Assembly: GCA_000711775.1 (NCBI GenBank)
Contig: ARYC01000439.1
Coordinates: forward strand, 82,838 to 146,837
Direction of reading: 5' to 3'
Source of the DNA: Oxytricha trifallax
Lineage: Eukaryota > Ciliophora > Spirotrichea > Sporadotrichida > Oxytrichidae
Length of the DNA: 64,000 bases
The notes under the pieces are model-generated. The model saw only the letters and a list, made by a program, of their open reading frames with translations. It made no database searches and had not been told where the DNA came from. Below, one piece after another: positions 9,501-18,742 of this stretch (its first letter is position 1; each line of letters opens with the position of its first letter). A program made the translations under genes and the position numbers.

Positions 9501-11951
9501 AGGTATCGATAGAGATCTTCCTTGCTTCTAAATCTTGAGATCATTTCTTAAGCTTCAACCCTCTTCATTGCAGTACTTATAGATTCCATCCTTGTTCCTT
9601 CTCTTCTTATTGAATTTCAAATTATAATATATAGAGTTCTGGATCCTCACTACTATTAAAAATCTTAGTATTAAATATGGGCATCTTATAGGAGGTCAAC
9701 CTGGTAAGGATACGTGGAGAAAGCTGGCAGAAGCTGTATCAAACTTTAGAGAAGGAGCTCCATTATTATCAATTTAGTTCCATTAAATTAGTACTAAATT
9801 TGTTTAAATTTAATTAGTACCGGTACTAAATTCGTTTAAATTTAATTGGTACCAATTTAATAGTACCAAAACTTAATTAGTACCAAGTTTTAAACTAATG
9901 AGGTTTTAATGGAAAAGTTCCAAAATGGTTCAAAACCTAATTGGTACCAGTACCAACTCAATTTTATACTTAGTTGGTACCTAAATCGAAATTATTAAGT
10001 ATGAAATTAGAAAAATTAAATTTATAAACAAAGCATAAATATGATCTCTAACACCTTATATTCAACCATAATTGTTGTCGTATCAACTCCTATACAGAGT
10101 GACTATAGCCAGAATAGTTATTAGAGCTTTATAATAGAAATTTAAATTTGAATTTAAACATGGCGTCCAACTTAAATCGTAAGGCAGTTTCTCTTGGAAC
10201 AGGTCAATCATTACTCAACTTTGGCTCCTCCAAGAAACCAGAAGTAATTTATATTGAAAAGGAGGTTGAGCTAAGAGCTCTAGAGTTTGAAGCTGAGGTC
10301 TTTAAAATATAAGTTTAAAACAAGAAGTAGAGTGCAGAGATAGGAGTTTAAATATAAGTTGAATTGGTTGAGGAAGATAAGGAACAGCAACCAATTGAAA
10401 AAATTAAAACATTTTAATGTGAAGACTGCTAAAATTTCTTCTCAACTGAGTCGAGCTTGAAGAGGCACATTAAAGAAGTACATTCTGGCAAAGCCAAGAT
10501 TTATTTTAAACATGACAAAGTGGATGGAAGGTACCAATGCACAACATGCATGAAGTCTTATACTCACTCAGCCAAAGTAAAGAGGCATATGCAAAAGCAC
10601 CACTTAAGCGAATTCCTAATTAAGGATAAAGAAACTTAAAAGCTTATATCTGCTAAAAGAAAAAATAACTCTCTTGAGTCATAAAGAGAACAGGAGGAAA
10701 GGCTCAAGAGGCAGAAGCGTTTTGAATCAATGAATCAGCCAGCAAATGGTACTCTTATAGCATGTCTTTAAGAGAGAGCTATGTATATACCTGCATTGAA
10801 TGCAATTGATATTGAAAGATGTATTGAAAATTACTTGCATTTTGACTTACCAAACAAGGCTAAGCTGATAGTGGTTGATGAGTATGCTTACAAAGTATAT
10901 CCTTTCAAGTATCTCATTAAAAATGAGCAGTATCAAAATGAATTTGCAAATGAATACATAATACTGAGGGAGGCTTAGAAAAAATAGTTTAAGAACTTGC
11001 TTAGACTTGATGGAGTTATTCTTGGGCATGGCTTTGTTGCATTATGACTGAAAAAGTTTGAAATGACTTTAAGAGAGTATCTCTATCATAATAGATACCC
11101 AGATGATTTAAATGAGATACTGTCAGAAATGATTAAGGGTGTTTAAGAGCTCCATGAACTTGGGTATGTACATAGAGATTTGAAGCCTGAAAATGTTATG
11201 TTAAATCTCTGTTCTTTAGAAATTGTAGTCATTGATTTCAATAGAGCTATAAGATAAGAAATTGTGACTTTGGCTAAGGTGCTTGGCACTCCAGGATACT
11301 TTCCAATCAGGGAGAAGTGGACTAATGGCTCTGTTTAATGGGATGTATGGGCAGTTGCTGCCATAATCTTAGAGTGCGATATGGAAAATATGTCTTACTT
11401 TGGAACAAAGCACGAAAAATAATCAATAAGTTTGGCTTCTAAACATATACAACAGGAAGATGTCTGCAATGAAATTAAGAAGCTTGTAGAGATGATAATC
11501 GTGAGAGCTCCAGCTTATCCAAGATAATCGCTAGAAGACATACATGAAGCACTCAAGAGAGCTAGATTCAAGAGGTACCACAAAGATAAGAAGATAAAAT
11601 TTGTTTGAATTAAATACAATAATACTCATTAAATACTCATTAAATTCACAAAAAACCTGCATTTTCTCTACTAACCCCAATAAGACCCCAACAATACCCT
11701 ACAAATCAAAGCACTTATAAACCTCACTAAGGGGTTTTGGGGTTTTGAATGCTACATTGAATGATGGAAACTTAAATACAACTTTGTAGAATAAATCGTT
11801 AGAAAGAGTACAATTAGAAAAATTGCAATTAAAGTAGAAAAGACTTAGAAATGCCATTAAAAATACAAAAGAAAGTAGACTTTATCAAGAGGATGAAGTA
11901 GGAAGTGAGTCCTAATAACTCTATCAAAATACACATATATTATATATATGA
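6531..11951 (+). CDS. Q-rich protein gene split by a TBE transposon
   Basis: The gene starts at ATG 6531 (MKFDEPDVNLIQKNIQKG) and has at least one short intron near 6934-6967 (GT..AG). The following frame is basic and coiled-coil-like (LNKLQKLEQEKYHSDQIEFL), and a further small break near 7480-7510 is unresolved. The left coding part ends at AAT 7625-7627, where a 4.1-kb TBE begins. Coding resumes after the second AAT (11748-11750) and runs 66 codons to TGA 11949-11951. Joining across one AAT keeps the frame exactly (…NSHN then ATLNDGN…). No domain is recognised. It is an ordinary gene that depends on precise TBE removal in the developing macronucleus. Confidence 0.7.
7628..7712 (+). repeat. 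TBE left terminal inverted repeat
   Basis: 85 bp, identical base for base to the reverse complement of 11663-11747. It starts with two C4A4 telomeric units. Confidence 0.98.
7730..8794 (+). CDS. TBE 42-kDa transposase (Tc1/mariner-IS630, DD34E)
   Basis: A 354-codon uninterrupted frame from ATG 7730 to TGA 8792-8794 with TAA/TAG as Gln. The N-terminal third is a DNA-binding helix-turn-helix-like region (IAKLLHKSASTVRYHC). The catalytic DDE core follows: Asp176 in HADEAVF, Asp257 in LFVDNLSVH and Glu292 in NGIEFYWSQI. There are 34 residues between the second Asp and the Glu, as in Tc1/mariner-like enzymes. It would catalyse cut-and-paste transposition. In Oxytricha this transposase family is reported to be needed for genome rearrangement, so the intact frame is meaningful. 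It converges on the 22-kDa ORF with only 6 bp between the stop codons. Confidence 0.95.
8801..9589 (-). pseudogene. TBE 22-kDa ORF, frame-disrupted
   Basis: The start is ATG 9587-9589 (MESISTAMKRVEAQEMISRF) and the stop TGA 8801-8803 after a Pro/Lys-rich tail (GPGKPQEEKKEKPNPFLG). The reading frame changes twice. One shift is near 9245-9265: LVVYLPTK continues as ETISNKLPERSFFFGVLG only after a one-base shift. The other is near 9050-9065, between KKHPYLSSK and NFIGKSGTGIFLM. The second TBE also needs a shift at the latter place, so that shift may be ancestral, a short intron or programmed. The 9245-9265 shift is absent from the second copy and looks like a private mutation. The function of this TBE protein is unknown. 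Confidence 0.8.
9640..10150. promoter_or_regulatory. TBE divergent promoter region with GGTACC/GTAC palindrome cluster
   Basis: This is the intergenic region between the divergently transcribed 22-kDa and 57-kDa genes. From about 9770 to 9980 it carries about ten repeats of a GTAC-centred palindrome in related contexts (AGTACCGGTACT, ATTGGTACCAATT, TTAGTACC), interspersed with a repeated TTTAAATTTAATT. Such dyads look like a binding array for an element-encoded protein, perhaps the zinc-finger protein encoded next door. That role is inferred. Confidence 0.55.
10160..11608 (+). pseudogene. TBE 57-kDa zinc-finger/kinase ORF with an internal TGA
   Basis: The frame is 482 codons from ATG 10160 to TGA 11606-11608, matching the 57-kDa TBE protein. 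Two C2H2 zinc fingers lie near residues 85-110 (CEDC…HIKEVH) and 122-146 (CTTC…HMQKHH). A kinase-like domain follows, with a beta-3-like lysine (EYAYKVYPF), the catalytic loop VHRDLKPENVML and IDFNRA in place of the usual DFG. The frame is broken only by one TGA at 11045-11047 (codon 296), just before the catalytic loop. In this genetic code that would truncate the protein ahead of its kinase core. The rest is well preserved, so the lesion looks recent. The role in transposition is unknown. Confidence 0.9.
11663..11747 (-). repeat. TBE right terminal inverted repeat
   Basis: 85 bp ending GGGGTTTTGGGGTTTTG, the perfect inverted partner of 7628-7712. It is followed directly by the AAT target duplication. 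Confidence 0.98.
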
Positions 11952-11975
11952 TATTATCTGTGATTCAAAGAGAAG

Positions 11976-13607
11976 ATGAGAAAAATCTCAGATACAAAAA
12001 AGAGAGAAGAAGATGATTAGAATGAAGGCCCTATCAACGACAAAACTAGGCTAAATCCACAAAATTCAGGTGACCCAAATTAAGTGAAGTAATCAAATGA
12101 AGATAGCACAAACGAAAGAGTTGAGCTAAAGAGGTTTCTTAAACTTGAAAAAGAGAAAGTATTTTAGATTTAGAAAGTAGCCTAGAAAAATACAGACTAT
12201 AGGAATCAAGAAGAAAAACATTATTTAATGATGTACCTCAAATTTAAGGTTCCATTTTTTAAGAATTTCTAAAAGGAAGTGCTCAATATGCTCACAGATA
12301 AATTTGCCTTCAAGGAATTCTAACCTTAAGATATAAGTAAGCTTTTCCAAATTTTATAACATTTCTAGTTATGAGGAAGGGAGATGATGGTGATTGCATG
12401 TATGTAATTATAAAAGGTGATGTTGGAATCTATATTGATCCAGAATTACAAAATTGTATAGTAATTCTAGGCGAAAATAAAGTATTTGGAGAAAGAGCAT
12501 TAGAAACAGATGATAAAAGGTAATTTATAATAATTTTATAATTATTTCAGAGGTGCTACCATAAAAGCGCATGAAGTTGTATAATGTCTGATTTTATACA
12601 AGCAAGATTACAGAAATGTGATCTATCACATAAAAATGATTTAAAAAAGCTAGAGATAAAATTTCTTGTTATAAGTACCTTTCTGCAAAGATTGGTCGTA
12701 TATTAAGCTTTTGGAATTCAATAATCTGTTAAATGAATAAAAATACTCAGCAAATGAAGGTATAATTATTGATTCTCTATAATCTTATATAGTAATTTAT
12801 GAACTTGGTTCTAAACCTGAGGTGTTTTATATTTTAAAATCTGGTAGATTGGCGCTAGAAACTATAGTAGAAATTGAAGACTAGAATATTTATCCTGTGG
12901 TAAGTTTCTTTTTTCTTTAAATTTGTTATAGAGTAAAAACTAATGGGAGGTTAATACCACAAGAAAGCAAATCCTATATAAAGTCAGAGAGATAAAGCCA
13001 GGTGATATTTTTGGGCATGAAGAAATGATTTAAGAAAGAGAATAAATTGGCAACTCAGATGATAATGAATAAATGCCTGTCTAGAGAAAATGCAGAGTTA
13101 GAGCGATAGCTCTTTCTGATTTGATATACTTAAATAAGAAAGACTTCTTCGATTGTAAATAAAAAGTTATATTAATATCCATTTTAGTCTTTAATGAGCA
13201 TGATTTGAAGATGTTCAAGCAGAATGCGTTCTTGATTGAGAAAGATAACATAGTTGATAGAATTAGGAAAAATAACATGAACAAGAAATAAATCGTAAAA
13301 ATTATTATTAATTCTCTGATTTTTTTTTTAGAACGAAGCAATCCTTAATGCTACTTAGCTTAATTATAATTCAGCTGAAGTTGGCGGTGCTGTGAAATCA
13401 GGAAGAAATCATTTGAATTCAAGGGACAGGAAGATATAAAAACTAAATCCATGGTTTTAAAAAGTTAAAACAAACAAAACTGTCTCACCATAAGTTCTTA
13501 GGGAAGATGAAAGAATTAAAGTTTATAGAAGAATGGTGTCTATTTTTGTAGTTAAATAACTATTTTTTTTATAAAAAAGTACAAATATTATCAAATGGTA
13601 ATAATGA
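11976..13607 (+). CDS. cyclic-nucleotide-binding-domain protein
   Basis: Starts at ATG 11976 (MRKISDTKKREEDD) with a charged N-terminus. A cNMP-binding fold follows: MRKGDDGDCMYVIIKGDVGI, then NKVFGERALET, which resembles the FGE..L phosphate-binding cassette. A second cNMP-like module follows (VFYILKSGRLAL and IKPGDIFGHEEMI), then AIALSDLIYLNKKDFFD. At least four short introns are visible: 12337-12368, near 12522-12551, near 12901-12934 and near 13290-13332. The first two fall inside the first module. The end is uncertain; TGA at about 13605 fits one frame. It is likely a cyclic-nucleotide effector or scaffold (CNBD2-like), with no kinase domain or channel segment visible. Confidence 0.75.
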
Positions 13608-13958
13608 ACATTTATATTTTAAAATAATTTTCTGTTTTAGGTATAGTCATAGAGCTTTCTGAATAAATAATTAAAATTTAAGTGTTTATTGATATATTTG
13701 TTAAGATTAGTTTTGAAACTTCCCTTTTAAGTTTTAAACGTAACTAAGAATAAAATTATTGTTGAATAGAAAAAGAGTTATATTTAAGAGACTTTTCAAA
13801 GCAATAAAAACAGCCCTTTAAACAACAAGCAAAACAGTTTGAACTTAAATTAGTGAATTAAATGTTGTTTTATTTAATTTCTTAAATGATAAAAGTTGCT
13901 ATATATTGAATAAATAACCTGCAATTTAACAGCTTTTGTGAATTAAAATAAAATTTTA

Positions 13959-16129
13959 ATGGAAAATAAGTATTCAAGATAGAGATCTCTGAATAACTCA
14001 GCATATCTGGATTAATCATATCAATCTCAGCATTCTAATAAAAAACAGTAATTGAATTATTCAGTAGACTATTCAGACAATAAAATCTAAGGCAAACATC
14101 AGAATAATTCATCTAAAATATCAACAGGAAGGAGTCCATCATTAACTTCCGATAACTCTAGTGGGTCATTGATGCAAAATTAAAACATTTAATGGATGTC
14201 AAAATAAAGCAATTAACTGAAATAGAATGACTTAACTTGCTATTAGACAAGCAAAGAATCTGTTAGCAATTAATATTCAAATATTTTAAATTTGATAAAG
14301 GGAGTGCAGATAAATTCCAATTCAAAGTATCTAACTTCAGATAAAGTTAAGAAAAAACTGGAATTTTAGATCGACAAAAAATCTAATGATAAAGCTATCA
14401 ACGATAAGTTAAACAACAGCAGTTAGATATCAAGTAAGATATTAATTTTTGATAGTTTTTATTTTTAGATTTATTGAGAACTAGCAGTTAGTAGGTTGGT
14501 TTTATAAATGATAGTCCATTAAAGAGGACTTTCAGAGAACCATCACCTACATTTTAAACCAATGAGATATTATTTTATTATTAAATGAGGTATTGAAGCC
14601 ATAGATGGAGAACACAAAAGATTTAAGAGATCAATATCAATCGTCATACTCATCATTATATTAAACAGCTCTGGTATTGTTGCATTCTATTTTTATTAAG
14701 CTTATAGAGTTCTGAAAGAAAGCAAAACTCAAAGCCTTAAATTCATCCAGATGGGTTTGGAAAAAGAATTTCCTTCAACAAGTAGACAGAATCAAAATTA
14801 AACCTCAGTAATCTTAGGAATAAATCTACTCTACCACTTGGCAATGAAAGCATCTTGAGTTAATAAGATAGATTTTACAGCAAAGTAATTAATTAATCTT
14901 AATCTAATCAAACGTAAAAATAAGCAAAACCTCCTATGTCATAAAGAATGATCATATCAAATAGAAGAAATAAGAGCAGTGTTGAAAATATTTTAAATAG
15001 CTCTGCACAGCTTAATAAAAAAGATACTTAATAATCTGAAAAAAATGTAATCCATTCCCATGCTTAAAAGAAGCATCATCAACGACCATAGACATCACTA
15101 ATTAGTCCTAAGCAAAATTTGGGAGGAATTTTTAATTAATCATTAGACATTTCTAGGTCATCTAAAAATAAGCTGATTGATCAAACTTCAAAATCTATAA
15201 GTAATACACCTTAGTAAGCAAAACAACATTAGAGTTAGTATGCTAGTTAAAGTTTGAAATATGCAAATGAGTTTGATGATGAAATTGGTGCCAAGAGCTT
15301 TGTTGATTCATTAACTATCGATTATAAAAAGACTCTGAATGACTATAAGTATAAACTTACAGAAGAAGTTAGAAGGCAAGCAATTTCTAACTAGTTCAGT
15401 TAAATGAACACTCTCAGAGAAAGTAAATTAAAGTTAGAAGGAAAAGAAGAGACTAGTTTTGTGGAATGTCTTGGAGCAGACCCTTTTAAAGTCGTTCATT
15501 AATAGAAGAATAGAGCCAGATCAAAGAACTAGGATTTAATTCATAAGCAACTCATGAACACCACTTGCAAGAGAGAAGTGGAGAAGCAGAAATTATTGTA
15601 AAGAAATGAAGATTTCGTGGCAACCTTTACTAATGACCCGTTCATGCAGGCTTATCAAAGCAAGTAAACAGGCCTCTCTCATTCAGAATTAAGTACTCAG
15701 TATAACACCAATTCAACTTCAAATAAAAGCGATGGTAGAAAAGAAATGTAACTAGCTAACTACCTTAAAAGCTAAATCAATTTAAAACAAGAAGAAATGA
15801 TGAAACAGAAGAAAACTTAACTAGTAGAAGAGCAGGCCTACTTATCACTTCTCAAGAAAAAGGAAACAAGAGAAAAGGCTAAATAGCTTGAAAAGTTAAA
15901 GTATGCCAAACAAGAAACCAAAGATTCGTTAAAGAGAAGTGAGCAGGAGAGAGAAAGATTTGAACTGTAGAAAAAGATCCAATAGACTAAGGAGAGAGAT
16001 CAGATTAGAGCAGCCCCAATCAAATAGCAACATAAGAATGATATACTAACCAAATATATGGAATAAAATATCATGAGTGCAAGACAGCAGCCCAATCCAA
16101 TGAAACTTATGAAATTCTTAAATCCATGA
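13959..16129 (+). CDS. large coiled-coil protein, Q/S-rich N-terminus
   Basis: Starts at ATG 13959 (MENKYSRQRSLNNSAYL) and stops at TGA 16127-16129 (…MKLMKFLNP). The N-terminal half is Ser/Asn/Gln-rich and probably disordered. A short intron lies near 14434-14468 and another break is likely near 14550-14650. From about 15250 the sequence is charged and conserved-looking (ECLGADPFKVVHQQKNRARS, then ATFTNDPFMQAYQS). From about 15770 to 16060 it forms a long Lys/Glu/Gln coiled coil (KKKETREKAKQLEKLKYAKQ). No enzyme motif is visible. A cytoskeletal or ciliary structural role is plausible but only inferred. Confidence 0.65.
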
Positions 16130-16249
16130 TAACTCATGTAAATTGTGTATTAAATGTGTGACTGTATTTGTTGACTATTTAATTATATAACGAAATCTAT
16201 CGATTAATTTATTAAAATTAATTAAATAAATCAAGTACCAACACAAGAA

Positions 16250-16654
16250 ATGAACAGTGATCTCAGTGATTTGATTTCTCAAATGAGCATGCTCAACATT
16301 GACCATAAAAACCTCCCAAAGATCTTAAATTAGATAGAGGAAATTAGTCCTAACATTGGCTTGCAGAAGAATGAAGTGGAGACTATTACTAATCATCTAT
16401 AATCCATGGCTATCTAAAATTAGTAAAATAAATAACAAAATGATGATAACAGCATGCTGGAAGACGATAATGAAGGTGGAAATAGTGCTCATAATTTGGG
16501 ATAAATGGAAGCTTATTCTGACGATGATTTAGTGTTTGATGAGCTTGGCAATATTTATCTAATGAAGGACGTCATACTCAACATACTCAGTAACTATAAG
16601 AAACAGCAAGGACATTCATCCATTTATCAATTTGGATTTTCAATTTCCAATTGA
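16250..16654 (+). CDS. small acidic hypothetical protein (133 aa)
   Basis: An uninterrupted frame from ATG 16250 (MNSDLSDLISQMSMLNIDHK) to TGA 16652-16654. It is rich in Asn, Gln and Asp, with a ~45-residue acidic linker (DDDLVFDELGNIYLMKD) and a hydrophobic C-terminal stretch. No family is recognised. It has no intron and lies about 120 bp after the coiled-coil gene and 350 bp before NPRL2. Confidence 0.6.
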
Positions 16655-17005
16655 AAATTAATGTATAATTCCGAGTAATAAGATGACAATGAGATGAAAG
16701 ACTGATGGAGTGATCTGATTACTATTAATTCTTATTGAATTCGTCCTAAAAATGGTTTTACTTGATCTATTCTTCCTCTCAATGATTATAAGATTATTTG
16801 TATTGATATATTTTTAGCTTTAAGAATGTTAATTAAATTTCAATTCTTTCAGCTATAAAAATAACCATCTTTTTCATAGGGGCTCACTTGTGTAATTTGA
16901 GATATCTAATTTCAGTTTATTAGCATTATTATACTTGATTAAAACTGATCAGATTGTCAACATGAAGCTAATATTATGCAGCAATCTTTATAATCTTTAA
17001 TAAAA
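16655..17005. other. AT-rich intergenic spacer
   Basis: No sustained coding frame is seen. It probably contains the 3' flank of the small acidic gene and the NPRL2 promoter. Confidence 0.5.
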
Positions 17006-18620
17006 ATGGATATAAAATGTGTATTTTATTCTGAGTTCAACATAAAAACAGGTCCTGAACTCCTCTATTAATACCCTCATAAGTAAAATTAGGAACATTA
17101 ATAACTATTTTTATAGTTTCTTGAGTGAGTCTGAGTTTAAAACATTGTCTTTTTATGTGATACCTAATAAGGAACTTTGTGGAAAGATATCAGTATTAAA
17201 GTATGATAATGATAGTATGTATATGGGCTTACCAGTAGAAATCCTAAACGAAAGAAAGTATGAGCGTAGATCTTATGAATTTAACTTTGGCATAATTATC
17301 AAGCCAGAAGAGTACCAAGATAAAACAAAGAGAAACATCTACGAATAAATGCTAAGGAAAATGGCTACATATTTGACCATTCTTGAAGTTGATCATGAAT
17401 TCCTTTGGCTTGGAGAGAGGAAGAAGTCATTATAAAATTTAGTAATGAAACTCTACGATAAACTCGTTTCTGTGTAGAGCATCCACGATATAAGCTTTTG
17501 CCTGCCTTTTGATTATCAAAATAGCTTTATGTTTCAATTTCAATGCAAACATGATGACCCCTAACAAGTTAGAACATTTGATGTACCCATATTCATAAAC
17601 TTAGAAATTTACAACAAGTATGATGAAATTGTGGAATTAACAAGTGATATTTTATAATAAAAAATAAGGCCATTAATAGATGGCAAGAGACACATTAAGT
17701 AGATATCTGAAGATTCAAAGATTGATATTGATATAGTGATTTAGTGCATCAAAACTATGGTGTTTTATGGTGTAGTAGCAGTTATTGATATCTTTCAGTA
17801 TTCTAATATCTATTCTGCAACTCAAAATATAATAAAGTTGTCTTAATTTACTGTAGAGGATAATCTCTGTGATAAATGCTAGAAATATGTCTATAATAGA
17901 ATACAGCAAGAAGTGGCAAATGATCTTTTGCTTGGTAATTTAGTTGCCTAAAATTAAGAAGAATTGATGATTGATGATGACGAAGAGGATGATGATGAGT
18001 AGGATTTTGATATGCATTTTGATGGGGAATAAAGAAAGACGCTTATAGATTAAATTAAAAGGATCAAAGATAAGGAGATTAGAATTACTAAGGATAAAAC
18101 TTCTAAACAAGCTATGTAGATTTAATATGAGATTTCCAGGTAGAAAATTATTTAATTATATTCAGCAATCACTTCAGGGATCAGAGTAAAGGATGTAGTT
18201 GTGAAGTACTCGGATGAAAGCATTAATTACATGAACATCAAGTATTTCATAGAGTTTGGCCTTCTTAATAACTTAATCTAGAGAAAACACAAATATGCGA
18301 TACATACCAATCCATTCTAGAGTTAATTGGGTTAACTGCTTTCAATGAGATCTTAACAAGTTATTTAAACTCCGAAGTAAGCCAATATAACTAACAATAA
18401 TGTTGGTGCTTTTGATAATATCCTCAGGTCATTGACTCATGACTACTCTAATTTCACACCTTATATATTTACCTAGGATCTTAATACATTCTCTAAAATT
18501 GAATAGTATATGATCTCTAATAATTGGAGTTTCGATTAAGTGTGTGTTGAATTTAAGATTTCTTAGTCTGAATTAGAGTCAAAATTAAAGCAAAAAGGAT
18601 ATGTTACTTATTACTAATGA
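17006..18620 (+). CDS. NPRL2: NPRL2, GATOR1 complex subunit
   Basis: Starts at ATG 17006 with the diagnostic IKCVFYSEFNIKTGPELLYQ, where F.…GP is the hallmark of the NPR2 longin-like N-terminal domain. A 34-nt GT..AG intron (17083-17116) joins YPH to NFLSESEF. The remainder runs uninterrupted through the N-lobe (LVSVQSIHDISFCLPFDYQN), a family region VVAVIDIFQYSNIYSAT, an acidic insert (DDDEEDDDEQDFDMHFDG) and the C-terminal winged-helix segments (SGIRVKDVVVKYSDESINYM, FIEFGLLNNLIQRKH). The stop is TGA 18618-18620. In other eukaryotes NPRL2 pairs with NPRL3 in GATOR1, which inhibits TORC1 when amino acids are scarce. The acidic insert may be lineage-specific. Confidence 0.92.
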
Positions 18621-18742
18621 TAAAATTATTATTCAATTGTTTTATTATGCTACTTGAATGAATTGGTAGAATTTATAGTAGATAAATAAATGAGTTTTAA
18701 TTAAATGAGAGTAGGAAAATACTCTTGTTATATTATAGGTGA

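Larger units (their letters stand above)
7628..11747 (+). mobile_element. TBE (telomere-bearing element) transposon, intact ends
   Basis: A 4120-bp element with perfect 85-bp terminal inverted repeats (7628-7712 and 11663-11747). Each repeat begins CAAAACCCCAAAACCCC, which is the hypotrich telomere repeat. It is flanked by the 3-bp direct repeat AAT (7625-7627 and 11748-11750). It carries the three TBE genes in canonical layout: a 42-kDa DDE transposase (+), a convergent 22-kDa ORF (-) and a 57-kDa zinc-finger/kinase ORF (+). Size, ends, target duplication and gene content match the TBE1 family known from Oxytricha. The 57-kDa and 22-kDa genes carry disruptions (see their entries), while the transposase is intact. 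Confidence 0.97.
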
